Assembly (NCBI GenBank): GCA_022361535.1
Contig: JAKSAU010000151.1
Coordinates: 1 to 9,611 of the forward strand
Length of the DNA: 9,611 nt
Reading direction: 5' to 3'
Origin: Desulfobacterales bacterium
GTDB taxonomy: Bacteria > Desulfobacterota > Desulfobacteria > Desulfobacterales > Desulfobacteraceae
Both the position numbers and the translations under genes were made by a program. The notes beneath the pieces were generated by a model. It had not been told where the DNA came from and did not search any database. It worked only from the letters and a program-made list of their open reading frames with translations. Below, one piece after another: positions 1 to 6,068 of the stretch (position 1 is the first letter of the stretch; the number at the start of each line of letters is the position of its first letter).

Positions 1-1
1 C

Positions 2-127
2 CTGAATATGCCCATCACCTTAGCAGAAGGCGTTCAGATCGTTCCTGAGATAGGTGTCATTGACTACTATGAAACCGGCCAGGATGAAATCACCTACGGC
101 GGTGCCAAATGGCAGATTGAATTCTAA
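2..127 (+). CDS. Outer-membrane beta-barrel (porin-like) protein, C-terminal fragment
   Basis: Open from the left edge to a TAA at 125-127, giving 41 visible residues. The reading shows alternating polar and hydrophobic residues with acidic turns and ends YGGAKWQIEF, with a terminal Phe. A C-terminal strand of alternating hydrophobics finishing in an aromatic residue is the known recognition signal for the BAM machinery, so this is most likely the last two or three strands of an outer-membrane barrel such as a porin. The family cannot be named from so short a piece. A strong hairpin follows the stop codon, so this gene ends its own transcription unit and is probably not cotranscribed with the CbiK-like remnant after it. 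Confidence 0.55.
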   Translation: MNMPITLAEGVQIVPEIGVIDYYETGQDEITYGGAKWQIEF

Positions 128-148
128 ATATTGTCTAACTGTAATGCA

Positions 149-183
149 ATAAAGGCAAAGATTTCTATGATCTTTGCCTTTAT
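149..183 (+). terminator. Hairpin terminator after the outer-membrane gene
   Basis: A perfect 14-bp inverted repeat (149-162 with 170-183) encloses a 7-nt loop and begins 21 nt past the stop at 127. Its right arm contains CTTTGCCTTTA, but there is no long separate T-run, so termination efficiency is uncertain. The symmetric stem could act in both directions. Confidence 0.65.
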
Positions 184-233
184 CCGAAATAATTACAATT
201 CTTAGAAAATGGAAAATAGTTAGAAGAATAATC

Positions 234-386
234 ATGTTTCATTTTAAAAGAAAAGCTATATCTTTTGTATTCATTACCATCTCTATAGTTCTTTTCACCG
301 GAAAAGCTGTCTTTGCTTCTGGGGGTGGTTTCCACGACAGCAAAACAGCCATTGTCATTGCCAATTTTGGAACAACCGTATGCTAA
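234..386 (+). pseudogene. Truncated 5' end of a secreted CbiK-like sirohydrochlorin chelatase
   Basis: This 50-codon reading frame begins with a convincing signal peptide: basic MFHFKRK, a hydrophobic core at residues 8-22, and AVFAS around the likely cleavage site. It continues into the segment DSKTAIVIANFGTT. The pattern 'K-T-A-I-hydrophobic-x-x-FGTT' is the first beta-strand and loop of CbiK-type anaerobic cobalt/iron chelatases, some of which are periplasmic in sulfate reducers. After FGTTV the similarity stops and a TAA follows two codons later. The remaining roughly 250 residues of such an enzyme are absent, and downstream bases belong to an integrase-like gene on the other strand. The fragment is therefore probably a deletion remnant. 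The ribosome site is weak (AGAAGA at 222-227). The family assignment rests on about 14 residues and is moderate. A short functional secreted peptide is a less likely reading. Confidence 0.55.
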
Positions 387-527
387 TACAGGTGCAATTG
401 ATTTTGCGTATTTGTAGTCACTGGTAGCCAAGGACCGCTTGATTCCCCGGCAGCCGAAGACCATACGAACATCAGAGGGAATTTTCAACCTAAAATAATA
501 AACGTGATTTCTGGATGTGAGATACAA
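381..527 (-). pseudogene. Truncated N-terminal fragment of a phage-type tyrosine integrase
   Basis: The minus strand encodes about 49 residues including NHVYYFRLKIPSDVR and later GIKRSLATSDYKYAK. This is the pattern of the N-terminal arm-binding domain (DUF6538-like) of tyrosine recombinases, typically 'x-x-YYFRxxIPxDLR...xxxRSLxTxDYxxAR'. No SAM-like core-binding or catalytic domain follows. At about position 381 the reading runs into the antisense of the CbiK-like remnant. A TTG at 525-527 is the best start, preceded at 7 nt by GGAG (minus strand, 535-538). A GTG at 585-587 is also in frame. The location just downstream of a tRNA-Ser gene, in the same orientation, is typical for the integrase of a tRNA-integrated element. 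It cannot encode an active recombinase. Confidence 0.6.
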
Positions 528-545
528 TGAAAGTCTCCACTCCGG

Positions 546-575
546 TGTACCTAAAAGTGTACCAAGTGGTGTACC
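546..575. repeat. Three direct repeats of TGTACC with 12-bp period
   Basis: TGTACC occurs at 546-551, 558-563 and 570-575, exactly 12 bp apart, and two of the three copies are preceded by GG. The repeats lie between the tRNA-Ser(GCT) 3' end and the integrase fragment. This is where arm-type integrase or excisionase sites usually lie in an integrated element. If translation begins at the upstream GTG, the same bases encode a Gly-Thr repeat. The repetition is visible directly; a binding role is inference. Confidence 0.55.
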
Positions 576-610
576 AAAGTGGGCCACTTGAGGGTATAGA
601 GACTGTCTGG

Positions 611-638
611 AAAAAACAAAAGGTCCGAATGACGGACC
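611..638 (-). terminator. Rho-independent terminator of the tRNA-Ser pair
   Basis: On the minus strand a 6-bp GC-rich stem (GGTCCG/CGGACC, plus-strand 622-627 and 633-638) with a 5-nt loop is followed by TTTTGTTTTTT. It lies 14 nt past the encoded CCA of tRNA-Ser(GCT), in the right place to end the tandem tRNA transcript. Confidence 0.85.
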
Positions 639-651
639 CTTAGGTGTTTGC

Positions 652-743
652 TGGCGGAGAAGGAGAGATTCGAACTCTCGGTACAAGTTTCCCCATACAC
701 TCGCTTAGCAGGCGAGCACCTTCAGCCACTCGGTCACTTCTCC
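652..743 (-). tRNA. tRNA-Ser(GCT)
   Basis: Read on the minus strand: the acceptor stem GGAGAAG pairs with CTTCTCC, followed by discriminator G and an encoded CCA. The D-arm region contains GTGACCGAGTGGCTGAAGG. The anticodon loop has GCT at 707-709. A long variable arm of the type II class is present, and the T-arm is GAGAG-TTCGAAT-CTCTC. The 92-nt length fits a bacterial serine tRNA, and anticodon GCT reads AGC/AGU codons. It is transcribed second in the pair, 11 nt after tRNA-Ser(TGA). Its 3' end is the presumed attachment site of the decayed element downstream. Confidence 0.96.
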
Positions 744-754
744 GCAAGTTTTAT

Positions 755-842
755 TGGCGGAGGAGGTAGGATTCGAACCCACGAGGCTTTGACACCTAAC
801 GGTTTTCAAGACCGCCGCCTTCAGCCACTCGGCCACTCCTCC
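755..842 (-). tRNA. tRNA-Ser(TGA)
   Basis: Read on the minus strand: the acceptor GGAGGAG pairs with CTCCTCC, then discriminator G and an encoded CCA. The D-arm region contains GTGGCCGAGTGGCTGAAGG. The anticodon TGA is at 806-808 between GGTCT and AAACC arms. A long variable arm is present, and the T-loop is GGTTCGAATCC. The 88-nt length fits type II tRNA-Ser. It decodes UCA and, by wobble modification, other UCN codons. It is first in the two-gene transcript and shares its D-arm sequence and 3' half with the neighbouring tRNA-Ser(GCT), as expected for two substrates of one SerRS. Confidence 0.97.
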
Positions 843-857
843 GAAAATAACCAGGGC

Positions 858-886
858 AATATATCACCTTGGATAGGTGGGGTCAA
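858..886 (-). promoter_or_regulatory. sigma70-type promoter for the tRNA-Ser pair
   Basis: On the minus strand TTGACC (plus-strand 881-886) and TATATT (858-863) are separated by exactly 17 bp. The start point would fall about 10 nt before tRNA-Ser(TGA). Just upstream of the -35 the minus strand has a run of eight T (889-896) in an AT-only stretch that could act as an UP element, common at stable-RNA promoters. Confidence 0.75.
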
Positions 887-892
887 TTAAAA

Positions 893-918
893 AAAACATA
901 AAATGAAGTTTATGTTTT
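893..918. repeat. AT-rich 10-bp inverted repeat between divergent promoters
   Basis: AAAACATAAA (893-902) and TTTATGTTTT (909-918) are perfect complements around a 6-nt loop. On the minus strand the hairpin is followed by further T's, so it could be a weak leftward terminator that isolates the tRNA promoter. It could equally be a protein-binding or UP-type element. No gene that would need termination here is visible. Confidence 0.4.
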
Positions 919-1004
919 AGACTGTCTGCCGGCCCAAAGGTTATCTATCCTTTCATTTATGCTGGGTGAATTATAAGAAAGCCGGAGTTGGAACGTTTAA
1001 TTTA

Positions 1005-1032
1005 TTGACAGTTTAAATGGTTGAGCTATATT
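1005..1032 (+). promoter_or_regulatory. sigma70-type promoter of the argS-mutL gene cluster
   Basis: A consensus -35 TTGACA (1005-1010) and near-consensus -10 TATATT (1027-1032) are spaced by 16 bp. The start point would be near 1039, giving a leader of about 33 nt before the ATG at 1072, with AGGAGA at 1061-1066. No other convincing promoter was seen before the genes that follow, so it may drive the whole cluster. Confidence 0.75.
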
Positions 1033-1071
1033 AAGAAGTTTTAGGTCAATAGATTATAACAGGAGACAATA

Positions 1072-1524
1072 ATGAAGCAGAAAATTAGGTTTGAAAAGAA
1101 TATAAAGGACGGTGTTCTTACGGTCCTGGAGTCCAGTGAGGTTGATCCCGGTGTTGTCATGCCTCTTCATGAAGAGGAGTATGACTTAGAAGAAATGGTG
1201 CAGGCTTCAAAAGATGGACTTGACGAGTTTATGGCAAAACTGCGCCGCAGAAGCCTTTTTCCCACACGGGATCTAAGTGAAAAATTGTTTGACAATGCCA
1301 AGGGCTTTTTTGCAGATCCTGAAGCTGACAAATTGGTAGTTGAGTATAATGATACTGAGGCATTTCCTGGAGAAGAGGACTTCCGTCTTGAAGAAGATGA
1401 TGTTGAATTGGATGCCCTTTTGGAAGAAGATGGCGATACAAAAGAAGACGAGATAAAAGAGATCGACTCCGAAGACGATACACCGACATTCACCCCTGAA
1501 GATACTTCCGAACACGAGAATTAA
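1072..1524 (+). CDS. Highly acidic conserved-looking protein of unknown function
   Basis: This 150-aa protein has no signal peptide, membrane segment or recognised domain. About 48 of 150 residues are Asp or Glu, concentrated after residue 98, where runs such as EEDDVELDALLEEDGD occur, so the C-terminal third is probably disordered and strongly negative. The N-terminal part (residues 1-90) is more mixed, with a basic patch KLRRRSLFPTRD around residues 56-67, and may fold. The ATG at 1072 has a good ribosome site (AGGAGA, 5-nt spacer) and is the first codon behind a clear promoter. The gene ends 6 nt before argS and is surely cotranscribed with it. I do not recognise the family. A nucleic-acid mimic, a chaperone-like acidic tail or an RNA polymerase/ribosome-associated factor would be guesses. 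Confidence 0.88.
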   Translation: MKQKIRFEKNIKDGVLTVLESSEVDPGVVMPLHEEEYDLEEMVQASKDGLDEFMAKLRRRSLFPTRDLSEKLFDNAKGFFADPEADKLVVEYNDTEAFPGEEDFRLEEDDVELDALLEEDGDTKEDEIKEIDSEDDTPTFTPEDTSEHEN

Positions 1525-1530
1525 ACCTAT

Positions 1531-3216
1531 ATGAAAACAAAAATTAGAAGCATGGTGCTTGGCGCGGCCCAAAATGCCTTTGAAAAGGGCTTGCTGCCTT
1601 CGGACCAGGTGCCGGAAATGGAGATCGAAACCCCAAAACATGATGGGCAAGGGGACTTTTCAACCAATTTTGCCATGGTTTCTGCCCGTGCCCAGAAAAT
1701 GGCGCCTAGGAAGATCGCTGAGATTATTGTTGATGCCATGCCCATGGATGATTCTTCAGATCTTGGGCCGGTGATTGAAAAGATCGAAGTCGCAGGTCCG
1801 GGGTTTATTAATTTCTTTTTAGCTCCTGCGGCTTGGCATCCGGTTGTGGATCAGGTTCTTGAAGAGGACGATCGTTTTGGTACCTCTGATATAGGTAAAG
1901 GGGAGCGCGTCCAAGTCGAGTTTGTGTCGGCAAACCCGACAGGCCCGCTGCATGTGGGGCACGGCCGAGGCGCGGCTGTTGGGGATTCTGTAGGCAATAT
2001 CCTATCTTATGCCGGATTTGATGTTCAAAAGGAATACTATATAAATGATTCCGGCCGTCAGATCAGAACGCTTGGAACTTCTGTCTGGCTACGTCTGCAA
2101 CAGATGCAGGGCAAAGATATTGAGTTTCCGGAAGACTGTTACCAGGGCGAGTACATCAAAGCACTTGCTAAAGCTGTACTTGAAGCAGAAGGCCCAGGGC
2201 TTCTTGAAAAGGAAGAAGCTGATGGCATACAAACTTGTGCGCGTTTTGCTGCCGGGGAAATTCTGGCTGGTATAAAGTCTGATCTTAAAGGTTTCGGGGT
2301 GAGTTTCGACAATTGGTTCAGTGAGCAGAGCCTGTATGATTCCGGCAGGGTGCAGTCAGCCATTGAAACTTTCAAAGCCAAAGAGCTGATCTATGAAAAA
2401 GACGGAGCCCTTTGGTTTAACACCGAAGAGTTCGGTGATGAAAAAGACCGGGTTGTGGTCCGCAACAATGGACTGACCACTTATTTTGCTTCTGATATTG
2501 CCTATCACGATGAGAAATACGAACGCGGTTTTGACCGTGTTATTGATGTCTGGGGGGCGGATCACCACGGGTATATAAAAAGAATTGATGCAGCAGTTGT
2601 GGCCACTGGCCGCAAAAGCGAGCAGTTTGAAGTTATCCTGGTCCAGTTGGTGAACCTGCTTCGGGGTGGAAAACCGGTTCAAATGTCTACTCGGGCGGGT
2701 GAATTTGTAACCCTAAAAGATATTGTGGATGAGGTGGGTACAGATGCGGCCAGGTTTATGTTTTTAAGCCGTAGTTATGATTCCGGTTTGGATTTTGATC
2801 TGGAGCTTGCCAAACAGAAAAGCTCTGATAATCCGGTTTACTATGTGCAGTATGTCCATGCCAGGATTACCGGAATTTTACTCAAAGCAAAAGAGCAGGG
2901 CCTGATTGACCAGATTGATTTTAAGCAGGGCAAACACCTGGGCCGGCTCGTGGCTGAGGAAGAACTGAAACTGATCAAGCAGGTTGCTGCATTCCAGGAG
3001 CAGGTGGAAAAAAGTGCATCTACGCTTCATCCCCATGTGATTTTTACTTATCTGATGGGGTTGGCATCGGCTTTTCACGCTTATTACAACAAACATAAGG
3101 TGATCACAGAGGATCAAGAGCTATCTATGGCGAGGCTGTCACTGGTGCTGGCTGTTAAAAAGGTAATTCGAAACGGACTTAGGCTTTTAGGTGTGTCAGC
3201 ACCTGAAAGAATGTAA
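1531..3216 (+). CDS. argS: Arginyl-tRNA synthetase
   Basis: ArgRS is a cytoplasmic class I synthetase that charges tRNA-Arg with arginine at the cost of ATP. The 561-aa length is normal. Visible parts are the N-terminal Add-1 tRNA-binding domain (about 1-115), the HIGH-type signature [15 protein letters not shown] (133-147), the catalytic-core motif WGADHHGY (341-348), and MSTRAGEF (385-392) where most class I enzymes carry KMSKS, as in many ArgRS. The DALR-type anticodon-binding domain starts at YVQYVHARI (438-446) and ends in the family-typical [10 protein letters not shown]. The ATG at 1531 lies 6 nt after the preceding stop and lacks a clear Shine-Dalgarno, so translation is probably coupled to the upstream acidic protein. 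The stop codon is in frame with the following SPOR gene. Confidence 0.98.
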   Translation: MKTKIRSMVLGAAQNAFEKGLLPSDQVPEMEIETPKHDGQGDFSTNFAMVSARAQKMAPRKIAEIIVDAMPMDDSSDLGPVIEKIEVAGPGFINFFLAPAAWHPVVDQVLEEDDRFGTSDIGKGERVQVEFVSANPTGPLHVGHGRGAAVGDSVGNILSYAGFDVQKEYYINDSGRQIRTLGTSVWLRLQQMQGKDIEFPEDCYQGEYIKALAKAVLEAEGPGLLEKEEADGIQTCARFAAGEILAGIKSDLKGFGVSFDNWFSEQSLYDSGRVQSAIETFKAKELIYEKDGALWFNTEEFGDEKDRVVVRNNGLTTYFASDIAYHDEKYERGFDRVIDVWGADHHGYIKRIDAAVVATGRKSEQFEVILVQLVNLLRGGKPVQMSTRAGEFVTLKDIVDEVGTDAARFMFLSRSYDSGLDFDLELAKQKSSDNPVYYVQYVHARITGILLKAKEQGLIDQIDFKQGKHLGRLVAEEELKLIKQVAAFQEQVEKSASTLHPHVIFTYLMGLASAFHAYYNKHKVITEDQELSMARLSLVLAVKKVIRNGLRLLGVSAPERM

Positions 3217-3223
3217 GGAGAGG
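3217..3223 (+). promoter_or_regulatory. Strong Shine-Dalgarno that points to an AUC start
   Basis: AAGGAGAGG begins inside the argS stop codon (3215-3223). The core AAGGAG ends at 3220 and is followed by five bases, then AUC at 3226. No ATG, GTG or TTG exists in this frame until 3268, about 47 nt away and too far for this site to serve. Confidence 0.6.
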
Positions 3224-3225
3224 CA

Positions 3226-4032
3226 ATCAAGGGACTTGGGAAATACGGACTTTACCTGGTCATTGGCTTGTGGATGTTTTTTTTAGGTGTCCTGGTGGGC
3301 AGGGGAAACTCTCCCATTACGTTTGATACCAGGGGCTTTCAGGATCGGCTTGCCCAGATAGCACAAGAGTTTGGTGACAGGGAGTCTGAAAAAGAAAATC
3401 TTGACCTCAAGTTTTATGATGTACTGGATGATCCGGTTCAGCATCAGGTCAAGGGACGATCTAAAAAGGGTGAAGAAATCCTACCCAAACCTGAAAGCCA
3501 TTCTGCTGTGCCTATTTCACGAGTTGCTAAAGCCTCGCAGGATGACATACCTGTAAAAGTTGGAAAAAAACAAACCACCTACAATAAGGTCGGAGGAACT
3601 CAGAAAAAAGAAGTGCAGGCCGCTTTACCAAAAGCTAAACCTGTCGTGGCAACTGAAATTAAAAAGACAAAGCCGGAAAAAGTAAAGGTCAGAAAAACTG
3701 CTGCTAAACAGACTTCCTCGGTGCCTGAGACCTCCAAGAGCAAGCCTAAAGTTCAACCAGCGCCTAAAGAAAGCCCTAAGAAGAGCAAGGTTGCTGCCAA
3801 AGGCCAATACACCATACAGGTTGCCGCTTACAAAGATTTTAAAGATGCGGTAAGTCAAATGGCCTCCTTGGAAAAAAAGGGGATCGAAGCCTACCGGGTC
3901 CGCGGAGAAAAGGGCGGGGCAACCTGGTACCGGGTCAGAACAGGCGTGTTTAAAGACTATAAAAGCGCCCAGGCCAGGCTTGAGGAATTAAAGCAGGCAA
4001 AAGTTGGCGGGATGATCATTAAAAAGGAATAG
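3226..4032 (+). CDS. Membrane-anchored SPOR-domain protein (apparent AUC start)
   Basis: The layout is that of FtsN/DedD-like envelope proteins: a short basic N-terminus, one transmembrane segment (about residues 7-25, YGLYLVIGLWMFFLGVLVG), a long Lys/Pro/Ala/Ser-rich linker (about 27-190) and a C-terminal SPOR domain (193-268, beginning GQYTIQVAAYKDF and containing WYRVRTGVF). SPOR domains bind denuded septal peptidoglycan, so a periplasmic role at the division site or in cell-wall remodelling is likely; this is family knowledge. Numbering assumes initiation at AUC (3226), which has an ideal Shine-Dalgarno and keeps the membrane anchor whole. The first conventional start, TTG at 3268 (or ATG at 3274), would cut the anchor in half and has no ribosome site. 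A sequencing error in an original ATG is possible. The gene lies 9 nt after argS and 2 nt before gatC. The gene call is firm; the start is uncertain. Confidence 0.88.
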   Translation: MKGLGKYGLYLVIGLWMFFLGVLVGRGNSPITFDTRGFQDRLAQIAQEFGDRESEKENLDLKFYDVLDDPVQHQVKGRSKKGEEILPKPESHSAVPISRVAKASQDDIPVKVGKKQTTYNKVGGTQKKEVQAALPKAKPVVATEIKKTKPEKVKVRKTAAKQTSSVPETSKSKPKVQPAPKESPKKSKVAAKGQYTIQVAAYKDFKDAVSQMASLEKKGIEAYRVRGEKGGATWYRVRTGVFKDYKSAQARLEELKQAKVGGMIIKKE

Positions 4033-4034
4033 TC

Positions 4035-4322
4035 ATGAAAATATCAAAGGAAGAAGTTGAAAAAATTGCCCATCTGGCACGTCTGGATGTTGATGAGAGC
4101 CTCAAAGAGACCCTGGCCGGGCAGTTGAGTCACATTCTTGATTATATTGATACCTTAAAGGATGTAGATGTAGAAGGGGTGACCCCGGCTTCAGGTGCAG
4201 CCTTTATGAATAATGTACTTCGAGAGGATAAAGCGGCGGATTCCCCGGGTCCTGATGTAACCCTTGCCAATGCCCCAGAGCGGGATGATGACTTTTACGT
4301 GGTGCCCCGAGTGGTTAAATAG
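4035..4322 (+). CDS. gatC: Asp-tRNA(Asn)/Glu-tRNA(Gln) amidotransferase subunit C
   Basis: GatC is the small subunit of the GatCAB complex, which converts mischarged Glu-tRNA(Gln) and/or Asp-tRNA(Asn) to the amidated forms; it wraps around and stabilises GatA-GatB. The 95-aa length is typical. Family features visible are VEKIAHLARLDV near the N-terminus, ILDYIDTLKDVDVEGVTP (34-51), LREDKA, and the C-terminal ERDDDFYVVPRVV that packs on GatA. The ATG at 4035 is 2 nt behind the SPOR stop, with AGGA inside the end of that gene as ribosome site. It is followed 21 nt later by gatA. Confidence 0.97.
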   Translation: MKISKEEVEKIAHLARLDVDESLKETLAGQLSHILDYIDTLKDVDVEGVTPASGAAFMNNVLREDKAADSPGPDVTLANAPERDDDFYVVPRVVK

Positions 4323-4343
4323 GCAAATCAATAAGGATAAAAA

Positions 4344-5816
4344 ATGGAACTTCATAAACTGACCATTGCCCAGGCTGAAAAGCTGCTGTCTGAAAAACAG
4401 ATTTCTTCCAAAGAGTTGACCCAAGCCTTTCTTGACCGGATCAGCGCCCATGACGAAAAGATCGGTGCTTTTATCACTGTCGATCCGGACCTTGCTTTAG
4501 CTGATGCTGAAAAAGCGGACAAAGCCATTGCCGCAGGTAACCAAAAATCTTTGACCGGAATTCCAGTGGCCTTAAAGGATTTGCTGTGCACCAAAGGGGT
4601 GAAGACCACGTGTGCGTCAAAGATACTTGAAAATTTTGTACCCCAATACGATGCCACGGTTGTGGAAGCGTTCAAAGCCCAGGATGCTGTTATCATAGGT
4701 AAAACAAATCTGGATGAGTTTGCCATGGGGTCATCCACAGAAAATTCATCTGCCAAAGTTACTCATAACCCCTGGAATACAGGGCATGTGCCGGGTGGCT
4801 CATCAGGTGGATCAGCTGCAGCCGTGGCTGCCCAGTTCTGTTCCGGCTCTTTAGGGACAGATACAGGTGGTTCCATTAGACAGCCTGCCTCCCATTGCGG
4901 GGTTGTTGGGCTTAAACCCACCTACGGCAGGGTATCACGTTTCGGGCTTGTTTCTTATGCCTCTTCCCTTGACCAGATTGGCCCCATCACTCGGGATGTT
5001 CAGGATACTGCGATTTTGATGAACCTGATCTGCGGCCATGATCCTAAAGATTCCACATCTGCTCCTAAAGACGTACCTGATTTTATGCAGGGACTTGAGA
5101 TGTTTAAAAAACAAGGGCTTTCCGGGATGACAGCAGGAATTCCCAAGGAGTTTTCCAGTCTTGAAGGGATTGATCCTGAAGTGACAGCCATGTTTGAGCA
5201 GGCCAAACAGACCCTCAAAGAGCTTGGCGTGGAAATTAAAGAGATTTCTCTTCCTCATACCGACTACGTGGTGGCAGCTTATTACATCATTGCACCTTGT
5301 GAGGCCAGCTCCAACTTGGCCCGGTTTGACGGTGTCAGATACGGGCTGCGGGATAAGGGGCCTGAGGATCTGATCGAGATGTATAAGAAAACAAAATCCC
5401 AAGGGTTTGGATTAGAAGTCCAGCGGCGAATTATTATCGGAACCTATGCATTGTCAGCCGGGTATTATGATGCCTATTACGGAAGGGCATCCCAAGTCAG
5501 GGCATTGATTATGGATGACTTTAAGCGTGCCTTTGACGGATGCGACATTATTCTGTCTCCTGTAGCGCCAACCCCAGCCTTTAAGATCGGGGAAAATGTT
5601 GAAGATCCGTTGACCATGTACTTAAGCGATATTTTTACATTGTCTGCCAATATGGCTGGCGTGCCCGGGATTTCCGTTCCTGCCGGTATCAGCAGCAAGG
5701 GATTGCCCATGGGGATCCAGATGATGGCGCGTCACTTTGATGAGATGTCGTTGATCCGGGCCGGATACGGATTCGAGCAGACCATCGGTTTAAATGAGCC
5801 ATTGCCTGAATTGTAA
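4344..5816 (+). CDS. gatA: Asp-tRNA(Asn)/Glu-tRNA(Gln) amidotransferase subunit A
   Basis: GatA is the amidase that releases ammonia from glutamine for delivery to GatB, where the activated aminoacyl-tRNA is amidated. The 490-aa length is standard. The amidase-signature Ser-cisSer-Lys triad is intact: Lys78 in VALKDLLC, cis-Ser153 in the Gly/Ser-rich loop GGSSGGS (151-157), and nucleophile Ser177 in GTDTGGSIRQPA. The YGRVSRFGLV and SLDQIGPI segments (about 194-214) and the C-terminal NMAGVPGISVPAG also fit GatA. AAGGA upstream of the ATG at 4344 is a good ribosome site. No gatB occurs in the window, so the third subunit must be encoded elsewhere. Whether the complex serves Asn, Gln or both cannot be told here. 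Confidence 0.98.
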   Translation: MELHKLTIAQAEKLLSEKQISSKELTQAFLDRISAHDEKIGAFITVDPDLALADAEKADKAIAAGNQKSLTGIPVALKDLLCTKGVKTTCASKILENFVPQYDATVVEAFKAQDAVIIGKTNLDEFAMGSSTENSSAKVTHNPWNTGHVPGGSSGGSAAAVAAQFCSGSLGTDTGGSIRQPASHCGVVGLKPTYGRVSRFGLVSYASSLDQIGPITRDVQDTAILMNLICGHDPKDSTSAPKDVPDFMQGLEMFKKQGLSGMTAGIPKEFSSLEGIDPEVTAMFEQAKQTLKELGVEIKEISLPHTDYVVAAYYIIAPCEASSNLARFDGVRYGLRDKGPEDLIEMYKKTKSQGFGLEVQRRIIIGTYALSAGYYDAYYGRASQVRALIMDDFKRAFDGCDIILSPVAPTPAFKIGENVEDPLTMYLSDIFTLSANMAGVPGISVPAGISSKGLPMGIQMMARHFDEMSLIRAGYGFEQTIGLNEPLPEL

Positions 5817-5876
5817 ATTCGGCAGACTGTTTTAACGTCACAGCAGGTTATTCGAATAGAAAAACAAGGAGGAAGA

Positions 5877-6068
5877 ATGTCCACAACAATGCCCCAGGGA
5901 GAAGCCTTGAAAAAGGCTGTTGAGTGGGTATCACTCCAAAGAAAGGAAGACTCGTCCAAAAATATAGCCGCCCTTGCTGATGAGGCAAGTTTTCGTTTCG
6001 ATCTAAGCCCCAAGGACAGTGAGTTTTTACTCCGCTTTGTCCGGGATGAGTTGGATACGCCTTCATGA
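5877..6068 (+). CDS. Small protein of unknown function coupled to mutL
   Basis: This 63-aa protein starts at the ATG at 5877 behind an excellent ribosome site (AAGGAGGAAG) and overlaps the mutL start by 4 nt (ATGA at 6065-6068), the usual signature of translational coupling. It has no membrane segment, signal peptide or Cys. The sequence looks mostly alpha-helical: residues 8-22 (GEALKKAVEWVSLQR) form an amphipathic helix and residues 45-58 (PKDSEFLLRFVRDE) another. The middle, IAALADEASFRFDLSP, has the rhythm of a short helix-turn-helix, but this is only an impression. The clean start and overlap argue for a real gene. A DNA-binding or MutL-associated role would be speculation. Confidence 0.85.
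   Translation: MSTTMPQGEALKKAVEWVSLQRKEDSSKNIAALADEASFRFDLSPKDSEFLLRFVRDELDTPS

Noticed and set aside
180..686. The 168-codon minus-strand frame as one intact protein
   Set aside because: Its first residues are antisense to tRNA-Ser and its last ~65 residues are antisense to the CbiK-like fragment. Only the middle resembles an integrase.
652..842. The two tRNA-Ser genes as a direct repeat or att duplication
   Set aside because: The similarity follows tRNA-Ser identity elements, the anticodons and variable arms differ, and both genes are complete.
648..890. Plus-strand 80-codon frame across the tRNA genes
   Set aside because: It is the complement of two well-formed tRNA genes and has no independent coding support.
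1167..1493. Ser-rich minus-strand frame opposite the acidic gene
   Set aside because: It is the mirror of acidic codons (GAA/GAG/GAT read as Ser/Phe/Ile on the other strand), with no ribosome site or promoter.
2580..2720. Missing KMSKS motif in ArgRS
   Set aside because: Many ArgRS lack canonical [13 protein letters not shown] at the equivalent place is normal for the family and not a defect.
1531..4032. Readthrough of the argS UAA giving an ArgRS-SPOR fusion, since both genes share a frame with no other stop between them
   Set aside because: UAA is an efficient stop, a strong Shine-Dalgarno follows it directly, and the SPOR reading supplies its own membrane anchor. A cytoplasmic synthetase fused to it would make little sense.
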